A stretch of DNA of 64,000 nt from Streptomyces sp. NBC_01341 (GCF_035946055.1 NZ_CP108364.1:806001-870000); one strand, 5' to 3'. Shown: positions 7,793 to 16,960, numbered from the stretch's first letter. Translations and numbers: made by a program. The notes: a model not told the origin generated them from the letters alone.

Positions 7793-9940
7793 TCACGAGA
7801 CGTCGGCCTCGACGTGCAGCACACGGCCGGGCTCCGCGGTCCAGTTCTCGCCACCGTCGTGGCTGATCAGGGCCCGACCCCCCTCGTAGGGCGTAGTGTC
7901 GCTGTAGGCGATGCCGTAGGCGCCCTGTGTCGTAGCGGACCGAACCACCAGCGCGAATCGGTCACCGGCGTGGACCTGCAACGGCCGATCGAGCTTCAAC
8001 TCGGCCCATTGCGCGGCCCATGAGACCTCATCGGCGGGGATTTCCACGGAGGCCACGGTGGCGCCACCGCCGTCGGCCCCGGTGCGGCGCAGGTCGAGGA
8101 CGAGCGGCGCGTTCGGGTGCCCGGACTGGAAGGTGGTGAAGCGCACCGCCCGCAGTCGCCCGGCGCCCGGCAACGTGATCTCCTGCGCGCGTTCGAGACC
8201 ACCCGCGACGTCCCAGTGGGTGCGATAGCCGGCGTCTCCGGTCTCCACCGCGTGGGGTCGCTTCTGCGCGCTATAAGGGCGGACCGGCACGGTTACGTCG
8301 TAGGACCGGCCGCACTCGATGGGCCGGATGGAGCCGTCCCCGTTGAACTCCAGGGGCTGCCAGTAGTGCTTGGCGAGCGCCTCGTTCGCCTTCGCATTCA
8401 TCCACACGTCCGACTGGTAGAGGTACATAGTGCCGGAACCGGTCTTGAGCGGCAGGACGTCCGTCGGCTGACCACCGCACGAGGTCGTGGTGATGTTGGT
8501 CCCGGTGATGGTCGACGCCGGGCGGTCCCACTTTTCCAGCCCGCCGGAGAGGTCATCGGACAGCAGCACCGTTCCGTCAGCCGCGGTGACGGTGACGTCG
8601 TCGATGCGCGCCTTCTCGCCGTCGCCCTGGCTCTCGCGGAATCCAACGCGACCGTGGTCGCTCGTGGTGTCCTCGGTGGTGTCTACCAGTTGGCCATCGA
8701 TCCGGGTCTCGATTCGCGAGCCCTTGACGGTGATCTTCACATCGTAGGACTGGCCGGTGACGATCGGCATGGGCAGCTTCTCGGTCGTAGCCGGCTTGCC
8801 CGGCACCAACTTGGTGAGGTTGCCACCGGTCGCTCCGTCGTGGGGGTAGTTGCCGATGAGCCACTGGTAACTGCCCGCGGCTGATCCGCGCACGACGAGA
8901 CCGACCTGCGCGTAGTCGCCCTTCTCAGCCCGCTGCGGCGTGACCTTGGCCTCGAAGGAGTAGTCCCGCCAGGCCTCGCCCCCGCGGCTCAGACCAATGT
9001 CACCACCCTCGATGTTCAGCATCCCGTCGGAGACCGACCAGGCGTCGCGGCTGGTGCCCGTCCCCGACCACGGCCCGAGCGGCGTGGGCGCCGTGACGTA
9101 GCCGGTGCCGGTGGTCGCGTACCCACGGTTGGGGTCGGAGTAGGTGAGGTAGTAGGTGCCCCCACGCTCGAAGATCGTCGGGGCCTCGGTCGAGCGTAGA
9201 TTCGTTCGGGTCCAGTCGCCGGTGCCTGTTGTGTATGTGTCGTCAAGGCGCTCGACGATGATGTCGCCGCCCCGGGTCCAGTCGGTGAATGAGAGGTAGG
9301 CGGTCCCGTCGTGGTCGACGAAGACGTGCTGATCGCCGTAGTTCACGCCGCCGGGCGCACCTTCGGGGGCCGCGAGGTCCGGCACGTCCATCTCCTTGAA
9401 CCCGTGGGTCGGGTGGTCGGAGGTGAAAACGTGGTAGCCGACGCCGTTGTCGTAGGAATTGATCCAGAGCACGTACTTCCGGGTCTTCTTGTTGAACACG
9501 ACGTGGGGGCGGTAGCAGCCGTAGGTGCCGCCGTCGCACTGCTTCTGCCAGGTCTTCGTGGAGGCGTCGAACAGCGGGCCGCGCGGAGTCCAGTGCACCA
9601 GGTCGGGCGAGCTGTAGGAGACGAAGCCGCAGAAAGGAGCCCCAGGGGTGTTCCACTCGTACCCGCAGCCGTAGCTGGTGCCGTAGAGGTAGTAGGTATC
9701 GCCGAAGCGCTGGATCTGGCCGTCGTGGGCGTCGATGGCGTTGCCGTTGACGTCGAATCGGATGGCGGGGTTCCCGTCGGCGTCCTGGTTCACCAAGGTG
9801 ACTGTGCTTTCGCCGGGCCCCGCACTGGGCTTGCCCCAATCAACTGGAGCTGCATAGGTCGCCTGCGTCGCGGAGAGCGCCAGAATGAGGGGCAGCCCGA
9901 GCCCGGCCAGCCGCCTTCGAAATTGCGTGGTCTTCGTCAT
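7793..9940 (-). CDS. Secreted GH43-type glycoside hydrolase with extra sugar-binding domains
   Basis: A 715-residue secreted enzyme. The signal peptide (TKTTQFRRRLAGLGLPLILALSA..., cut near residue 30 after TYA) directs Sec export. The five-bladed GH43 propeller follows (about 45-285): IDAHDGQI at the catalytic-base position, CYRPHVVFN as the RPxV block, and STEAPTIFE supplying the acid glutamate. GH43 enzymes cleave arabinans, xylans or galactans; the RPHV/STEAP pattern hints at the galactanase-like branch, so the substrate is open. Residues about 290-445 form a LamG/concanavalin-like sandwich (WRDYSFEAKV...LVVRGSAAG), and the C-terminal 170 residues look like a galactose-binding sandwich. 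ATG 9940 has GGAGG upstream. It follows the isomerase gene by 82 bases with no operator between, so it should share that operon. Confidence 0.85.
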   Translation of the reverse strand: MTKTTQFRRRLAGLGLPLILALSATQATYAAPVDWGKPSAGPGESTVTLVNQDADGNPAIRFDVNGNAIDAHDGQIQRFGDTYYLYGTSYGCGYEWNTPGAPFCGFVSYSSPDLVHWTPRGPLFDASTKTWQKQCDGGTYGCYRPHVVFNKKTRKYVLWINSYDNGVGYHVFTSDHPTHGFKEMDVPDLAAPEGAPGGVNYGDQHVFVDHDGTAYLSFTDWTRGGDIIVERLDDTYTTGTGDWTRTNLRSTEAPTIFERGGTYYLTYSDPNRGYATTGTGYVTAPTPLGPWSGTGTSRDAWSVSDGMLNIEGGDIGLSRGGEAWRDYSFEAKVTPQRAEKGDYAQVGLVVRGSAAGSYQWLIGNYPHDGATGGNLTKLVPGKPATTEKLPMPIVTGQSYDVKITVKGSRIETRIDGQLVDTTEDTTSDHGRVGFRESQGDGEKARIDDVTVTAADGTVLLSDDLSGGLEKWDRPASTITGTNITTTSCGGQPTDVLPLKTGSGTMYLYQSDVWMNAKANEALAKHYWQPLEFNGDGSIRPIECGRSYDVTVPVRPYSAQKRPHAVETGDAGYRTHWDVAGGLERAQEITLPGAGRLRAVRFTTFQSGHPNAPLVLDLRRTGADGGGATVASVEIPADEVSWAAQWAELKLDRPLQVHAGDRFALVVRSATTQGAYGIAYSDTTPYEGGRALISHDGGENWTAEPGRVLHVEADVS

Positions 9941-10022
9941 GTCATTCCTCCCGGAGGTCAGATCAGAAGCAGCAGAATTGCCGGACTCACTCGGAAGCGT
10001 CGGCGTCGTACCTGCTCGGCCG

Positions 10023-11474
10023 TCAGACGGTGACCCGGACGAACGGCAATCCGAGCAGATCGGCGACGGCCTGGAGATCCTTGGCGCGGTGTCCGACGCA
10101 CAGGGCCCAGTGGTGGCCGATGCCCGACGCACTCCAGGCGTCGGTCCATTCGCCGGGATCGCAGCCGAAGTCCACGCGGGAGGTGGTGTTGCCAATCTCC
10201 AGCAGCGGGCCGGGAACGACCTCGCCCTCCGAGGCGATCACCATGTAGGTGCCGTCCGCGTCCTGTCCGAGTCCGAACGTGGTGACGGGGCCGTGTCGTA
10301 CGTCGAACTCCACGCTCACGCCCCAGCCGCGCTTGCCGTGGTAGACGCCGAGGCCGCGCAGCAACGGGTCGGCGCTGCTGATGGCGAGGTGGGCGGGACC
10401 GTCGTGGCCCATCTCGACGACGCCGTCGTCGAAGTTCAGTGCCTGGAGTTCGGTGAACGAGCCGCCCGCACCGAGCCGGTCGGCCATGAGCATGGCCAGG
10501 CTGGTGCGCAGCTCGTACTCACCGGCCACGGGGATGCCGCGCGCGGTGAGCAGTGAGGCACCGAGGATCATCCCCGCCCCCAGGCGTTCGTGGAGTTCAC
10601 CGTCGAGGCCGCGGTGGTAGTAGGCGAGGGAGTCAAGGGCGAAGTCGTCGACCAGGCGGTCCAAACCGACTGAGACCTTGGCGCCCCAGCGCAAGTCCTC
10701 CTCGTCGACGGATGTGTCGAGCGTGAACACGTCACGGGCCAGGGCGACGCGCTCGTCGACCTGCTGCTCGGTGATCTCGGCGACGCGGACCCGCAGGTCG
10801 TCGACTTCGAGGACCTCCACGTGCGAGCCGAATTGGGCCGAGACGAGGGTGAGGTCGGTGGAGACATCGAGCATGCCGGGGTAGAGGTGCCCCATCAGGC
10901 CGTGCCGTCCGTGCCGCATAGCGGCGCGCACACCGGCGGCGCGGATCCAGCGCTCGATGCGGATCCAGGCGTTTTCGTCCTGCAGATGGCCGGAGACCGA
11001 CCGGAAGGGGATACGAGCCCGGCGGAAGACGTTGGCGATCTCAGGCAGCGGGCACTGGCCGCAGTAGGCGAGCCACTTGCCGGTGTCGAACGTGGCGTGG
11101 TCCATCGACGCGGTCGGCTGCAGATCGATGAGCAGCACTGGAGCCTGGCTGCGCTGGGCAACCGGCAGGACCATGGAAGCAGTCAGGTAGGTCGTGAGGA
11201 ACGTGACGATCAGGTCGCAGTCGGCGGTGCGCAGCTTGTCGGCGGCGTGGGCAGCCTCCTGCGGGTCGGATACGAAGCCGACGTCGACGACCTCGCATCC
11301 CATGCCGGAGAACCGTTCGCTGACTTCGCGGGCCGAGTGCTGCAGTTGCTCCAGAAGGCCCGGGAACTGAGGCCAGTACGCGCCGAGTCCGCCGGCGACG
11401 AGGCCGATCCGGGTCTTGCGCGGGATCGTGCGGGGAAGCCCCGCTTCAGCCGGTGCGGGGGTCTCCGTGGTCAC
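10023..11474 (-). CDS. L-arabinose/L-fucose isomerase-family protein
   Basis: A 483-residue cytoplasmic isomerase of the AraA/FucI superfamily, which interconverts an aldose and its ketose with a divalent metal. Visible features are GLGAYWPQFPGL near the N-terminus, FLTTYLTASMVLPVAQR, GHLYPGMLDVSTD, the active-site glutamate block IPVAGEYELRTS near residue 325, MGHDGPAHLA and the C-terminal histidine pair in GIGHHWALCVGH. It aligns best with the actinobacterial clade related to AraA rather than classical AraA, so the sugar could be arabinose, fucose, rhamnose or another. It is the first gene of an operon with GH43 and has a LacI-type operator 42 bases before its start, so it should be induced by the sugar that releases the LacI protein. 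Confidence 0.8.
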   Translation of the reverse strand: MTTETPAPAEAGLPRTIPRKTRIGLVAGGLGAYWPQFPGLLEQLQHSAREVSERFSGMGCEVVDVGFVSDPQEAAHAADKLRTADCDLIVTFLTTYLTASMVLPVAQRSQAPVLLIDLQPTASMDHATFDTGKWLAYCGQCPLPEIANVFRRARIPFRSVSGHLQDENAWIRIERWIRAAGVRAAMRHGRHGLMGHLYPGMLDVSTDLTLVSAQFGSHVEVLEVDDLRVRVAEITEQQVDERVALARDVFTLDTSVDEEDLRWGAKVSVGLDRLVDDFALDSLAYYHRGLDGELHERLGAGMILGASLLTARGIPVAGEYELRTSLAMLMADRLGAGGSFTELQALNFDDGVVEMGHDGPAHLAISSADPLLRGLGVYHGKRGWGVSVEFDVRHGPVTTFGLGQDADGTYMVIASEGEVVPGPLLEIGNTTSRVDFGCDPGEWTDAWSASGIGHHWALCVGHRAKDLQAVADLLGLPFVRVTV

Positions 11475-11515
11475 GGTTCGGCTCCTTCAGGACTTACTGC
11501 CAGGGGAATACGAAG

Positions 11516-11531
11516 TTGTAAAACGTTTCAA
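11516..11531 (-). promoter_or_regulatory. LacI-family operator, left copy
   Basis: The 16-mer TTGTAAAACGTTTCAA, with the AAACGTTT core typical of LacI-family sites, is 42 bases upstream of the isomerase start. The same 16-mer recurs without change at 13399-13414. It fits repression of the isomerase-GH43 operon by the LacI protein encoded at 12207-13256. Confidence 0.8.
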
Positions 11532-11617
11532 TCGCGGGCTCAGAGGACCGTAAGGCGCACACGGTGAGGCGTCAAGGGTCGGTGCAGGATGCCTGGGCGC
11601 CCTGCCGTGCTGCGGGA

Positions 11618-11935
11618 CTACAGTCCGGCCGTGGTCCCGGTGACGCCGGCCCTCACCGGCAGGCTCGAAGGGCGGATCACCAGCTCGGGCTTGAACACCG
11701 GCTCGGTCGGCGCCGCCCCGTCCGTGACCTCGCGCAGCAGGATTTCGGCAGCCTGCCTGCCGATCGCACGAGCGGGCCGGCGCACCGTGGTGAGGGCGAC
11801 GCCTGCGGTCTCGTCGAAGTCGAAGTCGAAGTCGATGTCGTCATAGCCGACGATCGTCAGGTCGTCCGGAACGGCAACGCCCAGCCGCGTCGCCGCGTTC
11901 ACCGCGCCGATCGCCAGCAGGTCATTGGCCCGGCC
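11618..11935 (-). pseudogene. C-terminal fragment of a second LacI-family regulator
   Basis: On the minus strand the sequence reads RANDLLAIGAVNAATRLGV, VPDDLTIVGYDDIDF, ALTTVRRPARAIGRQAAEILL and FKPELVIRPSS. That is the effector-domain end of a LacI repressor, with its own TAG stop at 11618. Everything N-terminal, including the DNA-binding domain, is missing. Upstream of about 11935 the sequence switches abruptly to rhamnulokinase on the other strand. At the IDF motif there is a short hexanucleotide expansion (GTCGAA three times, then GTCGAT, 11813-11836), coding Asp-Phe repeats. I regard it as a dead remnant. Confidence 0.85.
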
Positions 11936-12175
11936 GACTTGGACGCACTGCTGGCCGCCGCCGGTGCGCTGCCCGCCGGCGGTCCCGTCGTCGACTGCGG
12001 CGACCCGCGGTTCCTGCCGCCGGGTGACATGCCCGCGCGTATCCGGGAGGTCTACCGGGAGCGCGGCACCGAACTGGCGTACGGGCAGGCGGCGCTGGTG
12101 CGTTGTGTCCTGGACAGCCTGGCGCTGGCCTACCGCGATACGCTCGACGAAGCCGAACGGCTCAGGAAACGGCAG
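11933..12175 (+). pseudogene. rhaB: Rhamnulokinase (RhaB) fragment
   Basis: The plus strand reads ADLDALLAAAGALPAGG, then DPRFLPPGDMPARI and AALVRCVLDSLALAY. These are hallmark blocks of the second actin-like domain of rhamnulokinase, which phosphorylates L-rhamnulose. The ATP-site sequence that should follow (HLVGGGARN type) and the whole N-terminal half are absent. The fragment is fused head to head with the LacI remnant and runs into the end of the intact lacI gene, without a start codon of its own. It is debris from a rhamnose-use operon and supports a rhamnose link for the neighbouring GH106 gene. Confidence 0.85.
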
Positions 12176-12206
12176 GCGCCGGGCGTGCCCGCGGCGCGCG
12201 ACCTGG

Positions 12207-13256
12207 TCAGGGAGCGGAGTCGCGGACGACGAGGGTGGGGGCGAACACCCGGGAGGCATGGGTATGTTCGCCCGGGGGCGCCTCCACCTCGTCGAGGAGC
12301 AGCTCGACGGCAGTGCGGCCCAGATCCTCGACGGACTGGCGGACGGTGGTGAGCGGCAACCCCGACAGCATGGCCACGTCCAGGTCGCCGAACCCGGCCA
12401 CACGGATGTCCGCCGGCACCTGTACGCCGTACTCAAGTAGCCCGCGGACCAGCCCTGCCGCCAGGAAGTCGTTGGTGCAGAACACACCGACGGGCGGTTC
12501 GGGCGCCGTGGCGAGCGTGCGGGCCACGGCCGCTCCGGTGGCGAGCGTCATCTCCTGCACGGTGACCTCCACCAGCCGGACTCCCGGCCGGTCCCGGACC
12601 GCCTCCTCGGCGCCCCGGTAGCGGTCGGCACACTGCTGGATGTCCCGGCTGCCGTTGACCACCACGACCGTCGCACCGCCGGATTGCCCGCCACGGTGCG
12701 CGAGGAGTTGCTCGACGGCAGTGCGGCCCCCTCGTACGTCGTCCACGGCGACCGAGCAACCGTCCGCGGTGGAACCCGCGCGGTCGGTGGTGACCAGCGG
12801 AATGCCGCGCCGACGCAGCCGGGCAAGGCGGCCGGGGTCGGCGGCCACCGGGACGACGATCACGCCGGCGGACCGCTGGTTGGCGAGCATGTCGAAGTAC
12901 GACTGCTCACGCTCGGGATCGTCGCCACTGTGGCACAAGGTCAGTGAGTAACCGCGCTCGTAGGCGGCGTCGGCTGCGCTGCCCGCGATCCGCGCGTAGA
13001 AGGAGTTGACGATGTCGGGCACCACCAGACCCAGCGCGCGTACCCGGCCGCTGCGCAGGCCGACCGCCCCCGGGTGGGCCACGTAGTCCAGCTCTCGTAC
13101 GGCTCGCAACACGCGCTCCGACGTCTGGGCGGTGACACGTCCGGGACGATTGAGCACGTTCGACACCGTGGCCACCGACACTCCGGCCAGGGCGGCGACG
13201 TCCTGAATCCGGGCTGTCCGCCGCGCGGAGGTCGACCCGCCGGCTTTCTTCGTCAT
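12207..13256 (-). CDS. LacI-family transcriptional repressor of the sugar block
   Basis: An intact 349-residue LacI regulator. The helix-turn-helix is ARIQDVAALAGVSVATVSNVLNR at residues about 16-38, split here between ARIQDVAALAGVS and VATVSNVLNR, followed by the hinge (SERVLRAVRELDYVAHPGA) and a periplasmic-binding-protein-like effector domain (VPDIVNSFYARI, VTTDRAGST, VFCTNDFLAAGL, VAGFGDLD). ATG 13256 was chosen because the HTH begins at the usual distance. The gene lies between two identical 16-bp LacI operators, one before the isomerase-GH43 operon and one in the divergent region shared with GH106. I infer that it controls both and itself, and responds to a rhamnose- or arabinose-like sugar. 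Confidence 0.9.
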   Translation of the reverse strand: MTKKAGGSTSARRTARIQDVAALAGVSVATVSNVLNRPGRVTAQTSERVLRAVRELDYVAHPGAVGLRSGRVRALGLVVPDIVNSFYARIAGSAADAAYERGYSLTLCHSGDDPEREQSYFDMLANQRSAGVIVVPVAADPGRLARLRRRGIPLVTTDRAGSTADGCSVAVDDVRGGRTAVEQLLAHRGGQSGGATVVVVNGSRDIQQCADRYRGAEEAVRDRPGVRLVEVTVQEMTLATGAAVARTLATAPEPPVGVFCTNDFLAAGLVRGLLEYGVQVPADIRVAGFGDLDVAMLSGLPLTTVRQSVEDLGRTAVELLLDEVEAPPGEHTHASRVFAPTLVVRDSAP

Positions 13257-13398
13257 GCCGCCAACCCACCTTCTCCCAACCGTACAGCTGCACACCCTAT
13301 TGGACCCGGACCAGCGCCCCCTCGGCCGGATCGGCTGCAGCGGGTGGACACCGCCGTACCCGTTGACGCTGATGATGCGCGGTCCTAGGGTTCAGGTC

Positions 13399-13414
13399 TT
13401 GTAAAACGTTTCAA
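13399..13414 (+). promoter_or_regulatory. LacI-family operator, right copy
   Basis: TTGTAAAACGTTTCAA, identical over 16 bases to 11516-11531. It lies in the divergent spacer between lacI (start 13256) and the GH106 gene (start 13541), so it can repress either or both. Confidence 0.8.
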
Positions 13415-13540
13415 GAGCCCGGGTCGTGCTGCCTCTCACTGCCCTGATGTGCCCTCGCCCCGCACCGGGCCCTACCGCTGCCGGACGTCTGCTACTGGAG
13501 CCCTCCGCATGCCGGCCACCCTCTTCTCCGAGGAGCGACA

Positions 13541-16500
13541 TTGAACGACACTCCAGCCGTACGGATCGTGACCACGGCGGACGGCCCCCCACTTTCTCGC
13601 CGGTCGGTACTCGCGCTGGCAGGCGCAGCCGCACTGGCCGCGAGCATCCCTCTCACCGGCACCGCTTCGGCGGCCACCGCATCGGCGACGGCCGCCGGAG
13701 CGTTTCGGACGGACTGGTTCGCCGACCCGCGCCCCGACAGCAGACCCACCATCCTGTGGTACTGGAACGGCACCGTGACCACCGACCTCGTCCGCGCGCA
13801 GCTTGCCGACATGCGGGACAAGGGGATCCACGAAGTGCTCGTCTTCCCTTTCGAGACCGAGCAGTTGCGCCCGGTGTTCTTCAGCGAGGAGTGGTTCTCG
13901 ATCATCGAGTTCACCCTCCGCGAGGCAGAGCGCCACCACATGCACCTGTGGCTGTTCAACGACGGCCACTTCCCGAGCGGCAGGGCGGGCGGACTGGTCG
14001 TCGGCGGCGGCCGAGTGGGGGGCCGTGAACTGCCGCCGCGACCGGAACATGGCCTGAAGGGCGTCGGGTTCACGCACCTGGACGTTGCTGGAGGTGCCAG
14101 CGTGCCCCTCGTCGCCCGCGGTCTGTCGGTCACCGACGGCCGGCTCCTGGTGGACGCCCAGGCGCGAGACGGCGTCACCCTGCTGCGCGACGGATCCGAC
14201 TGGCGGGACTACGACGTGCACGCCACCGTTCGCATCGAGAAGGGCACCGCGGGGCTGATGGTGCGCAGCGCCGACGAAGCCAACGGCCTGCTGGTCGATC
14301 TGCGCGCGGACGGCGGTATCGATGTGTGGCGCCAGCGGGAAGGACGGTTCGAGAACGCCCGCGAAGGCTCACCCGTGAGTGGCTTCGACCCTTCCAAGGA
14401 CCACAGCCTGGCGGTTGTGCTGCGCGGCGCCCGCGTGCAGATCTCCCTGGACGGGACCGACCTGCCCCACCTCGATGACGCCGTCTTCACCTCCGGCAAG
14501 GTCGGCGTCCGGGCCACCGCGGACCAGCGCTCCGCATGGAACGCCCTGTCGGTGCGCGACGCCGACGGCGCGGAGCTGTACCGCGAGGAGTTCGACGCCT
14601 CCGATGCCCTGGAGACCTTCGCTCTGCCCAAGCCCGCCCCACTGGTCGCGGCGACCGCCCGGCCCCAGGGTTCGACGTCGACGTCCCTGGACGACCTGGT
14701 GGACCTCACCGACGCCGCCCGCGCCGGGGACACGTGGAAGGCGCCGCCCGGCAAGTGGCGGGTCGAGCTGTTCCCGCTGCGGGACCTCGCCCAAGGTCCG
14801 GGAGTCGGCCACCACTACCTGGACCTGCTGGACGACAAGGCGGTCGACCTGTTCCTCGACACCGTCCCCGGCGAGTACGTCCGCCGGTTCCCGTGGGCGA
14901 TCGGCGGGGTGCTGCGCGGCTTCGCCGACGACGAGCCCTTCCTCGCATCGGCAGACGCGCACCTGAACACGGTCCCCTGGTCACCGTCTCTGAACAAGGA
15001 ACTTCACCGGCTCGGTGTGCGGCCGGGGCCCGCGCTGTCGGCGGTCCACACCGACCTCGGCGCTGAGGGCGAACAGCTGCGCGGGGCGTTCTGGCGTGCG
15101 GTGTCGAACCGGTTCTCCGCCGCGTACTACCGCCGCCAGGGCGAGTGGATGGACAAGCGGGACCTGCGCTTCATCTCCAACCCGCTGTGGGACGAGTACG
15201 GCCCGGCGGAGCAGGTGCGCAGCTCCGGCAACCTGAACACCAGCCACCAGTGGGCACAGGTTCCGGGCACGGACCTCATCTTCGACCACTATCAGCGCGG
15301 TTATCACCGCACCCTGCCGCGGTGGGCCGCCAGCGCCGCCCACCAACTGGGCAAGGAACGTGTCTACTTGGAGGCGATGGGAGGCACCGGCTGGCCGGTC
15401 ACCCCGGCTCTGACCCGTGCGGTCGTCGGTGCGTTCGCGGTGCGCGGCGTCAACCACACGCTCCTGCACGCCAGTTTCAGCGACGAGAAGCAGATCGCCT
15501 ACCCGCCGCCGTTCCAGCCGGTGAACCCCTGGTGGGACAAGTCGGCGCCACTGAACGAGTGGATCGGTCGGCTGATGGAAGCCTGTCGGGCCCCGGCGCG
15601 CCCGCGCACGGCGCTGGTGCAACCTCAGCGAGCCGCCGAGGGCTCGCAGGACACAGCCGCCGTCGAACAGCTCGACCGGGATTTCACCGCCGCTGTCCAC
15701 GCGTTGGAGGACCGTCAAGTCGACTTCGACCTCCTCGACGAGGGCGCCCTCGACGACGACCCCGCGCTTCGGGCGACCGCGCGGCCCGAAGGGCCGCGAC
15801 TGGTCGTCGGCCGACAGGAATACCGTGTGGTGGTGCTTCCTCCCACCCACACCCTGGCTCTGGGCACGGTCGAGACACTGCGGCGTTTCGCGCGGGGCGG
15901 AGGCACGGTGGTGGCCGTCGGGGCCCCACCCGAACGGGAGGCAGGCGGCGACCACACGGCCCTGCGCACAGCCCTGCGCCGCCTGTTCGCATATGAGCAG
16001 TCGGTCCACCGCGTATCCGACGCGACGGCGGCGGCCACCGCGGTGGTGTCCGCCGGCGCGGCCGCCGCGTCGCTTTCCCCGCACACAGCCGACGTACGGG
16101 TGATGCGGCTCCAGCACGGCCGGGACACCGCGTTCGTCGTGGCCAACGAAGCGGAGAAGACGGTGGAAACCACCCTCACGCTCCCGGCGTCCGGAGTGCC
16201 GGAGCTCTGGGACCCGGACACCGGAAGCACCGCACCGGCGGGCGTATGGCGCTCCGCTCCCTTCCCCGGCCAACGCGCCGCGGGAACAGCCGTGGAACTG
16301 CGCATCGAGTCGAAGGCCACCCTGCTCGTCGTCGTGCGGGCCGAATCCCGCGAACCCCTCCACGCGGAGTCGGCTTCCGCGCCCGTACAGCACATACGCA
16401 GAGCGGACCGAGGCAGCGCCTTGGCGACGGTCCGGGCGGAGCTGCCCGGTACGGTCACGGTGACCGCGACCGACGGCCACCGCCGCTTCAAGGGAAGCGC

Positions 16501-16960
16501 CGAGGTGACCGACACGCTCTCTCCGGTCGCCCTCGACGGGGACTGGACCATCCGCCTCGACCGGGACGGGGCCGAGAGCCTCACACGGCCGCTGGGCTCC
16601 TGGACCGAGCTCGACGCCCGGCACTCAGGGTCGGCCGACTACGAGAAGACCGTCGAAGTCGATGCGGCCACCCTGGCCGGCCGACGCTGGACGCTGGATT
16701 TGGGTACGGTCCGGGAGATGGCCCACATCGTCGTCAACGGCCAACCGCTGGGCTCGCGGCTGTGGCCCCCCTACCGCATCGACATCACCGAGGCGCTGCG
16801 CCCGGGACGCAATACCGTGCGTGTTCGGGTGACCAACACGGGCGCCAATACCCGCGGTGAGAAGGTCGTCTCAGGACTGATCGGCCCGGTGGAGATGCAC
16901 CCCTGGCGCGAGGTGGAGGTGCCGCTGGCGCCGGTACGGTCCGTCGGCGGCAACGAGTAG
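13541..16960 (+). CDS. Tat-secreted GH106-like alpha-L-rhamnosidase family protein
   Basis: A 1139-residue secreted enzyme starting at TTG (AGGAG 5 bases upstream). The N-terminus has a twin-arginine signal, LSRRSVLALAGAAAL with Arg20-Arg21 and cleavage near residue 44 (ASA). The catalytic (beta/alpha)8 part resembles GH106 rhamnosidases: PTILWYWNGTVTTDLVRAQLADM at about 68, split here as PTILWYWNG and VTTDLVRAQLADM, then IHEVLVFPF, WDEYGP and LLHASFSDEKQIAYPP. A LamG-like sandwich is inserted at about residues 205-365 (WRDYDVHATVRIEKG...). A GH2-type sugar-binding sandwich closes the protein (about 1000-1125, VVNGQPLG and RPGRNTVRVRVTNT). It should release L-rhamnose, or a similar sugar, from plant or microbial glycans outside the cell. 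It is controlled by the adjacent LacI operator. Confidence 0.82.
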   Translation: MNDTPAVRIVTTADGPPLSRRSVLALAGAAALAASIPLTGTASAATASATAAGAFRTDWFADPRPDSRPTILWYWNGTVTTDLVRAQLADMRDKGIHEVLVFPFETEQLRPVFFSEEWFSIIEFTLREAERHHMHLWLFNDGHFPSGRAGGLVVGGGRVGGRELPPRPEHGLKGVGFTHLDVAGGASVPLVARGLSVTDGRLLVDAQARDGVTLLRDGSDWRDYDVHATVRIEKGTAGLMVRSADEANGLLVDLRADGGIDVWRQREGRFENAREGSPVSGFDPSKDHSLAVVLRGARVQISLDGTDLPHLDDAVFTSGKVGVRATADQRSAWNALSVRDADGAELYREEFDASDALETFALPKPAPLVAATARPQGSTSTSLDDLVDLTDAARAGDTWKAPPGKWRVELFPLRDLAQGPGVGHHYLDLLDDKAVDLFLDTVPGEYVRRFPWAIGGVLRGFADDEPFLASADAHLNTVPWSPSLNKELHRLGVRPGPALSAVHTDLGAEGEQLRGAFWRAVSNRFSAAYYRRQGEWMDKRDLRFISNPLWDEYGPAEQVRSSGNLNTSHQWAQVPGTDLIFDHYQRGYHRTLPRWAASAAHQLGKERVYLEAMGGTGWPVTPALTRAVVGAFAVRGVNHTLLHASFSDEKQIAYPPPFQPVNPWWDKSAPLNEWIGRLMEACRAPARPRTALVQPQRAAEGSQDTAAVEQLDRDFTAAVHALEDRQVDFDLLDEGALDDDPALRATARPEGPRLVVGRQEYRVVVLPPTHTLALGTVETLRRFARGGGTVVAVGAPPEREAGGDHTALRTALRRLFAYEQSVHRVSDATAAATAVVSAGAAAASLSPHTADVRVMRLQHGRDTAFVVANEAEKTVETTLTLPASGVPELWDPDTGSTAPAGVWRSAPFPGQRAAGTAVELRIESKATLLVVVRAESREPLHAESASAPVQHIRRADRGSALATVRAELPGTVTVTATDGHRRFKGSAEVTDTLSPVALDGDWTIRLDRDGAESLTRPLGSWTELDARHSGSADYEKTVEVDAATLAGRRWTLDLGTVREMAHIVVNGQPLGSRLWPPYRIDITEALRPGRNTVRVRVTNTGANTRGEKVVSGLIGPVEMHPWREVEVPLAPVRSVGGNE

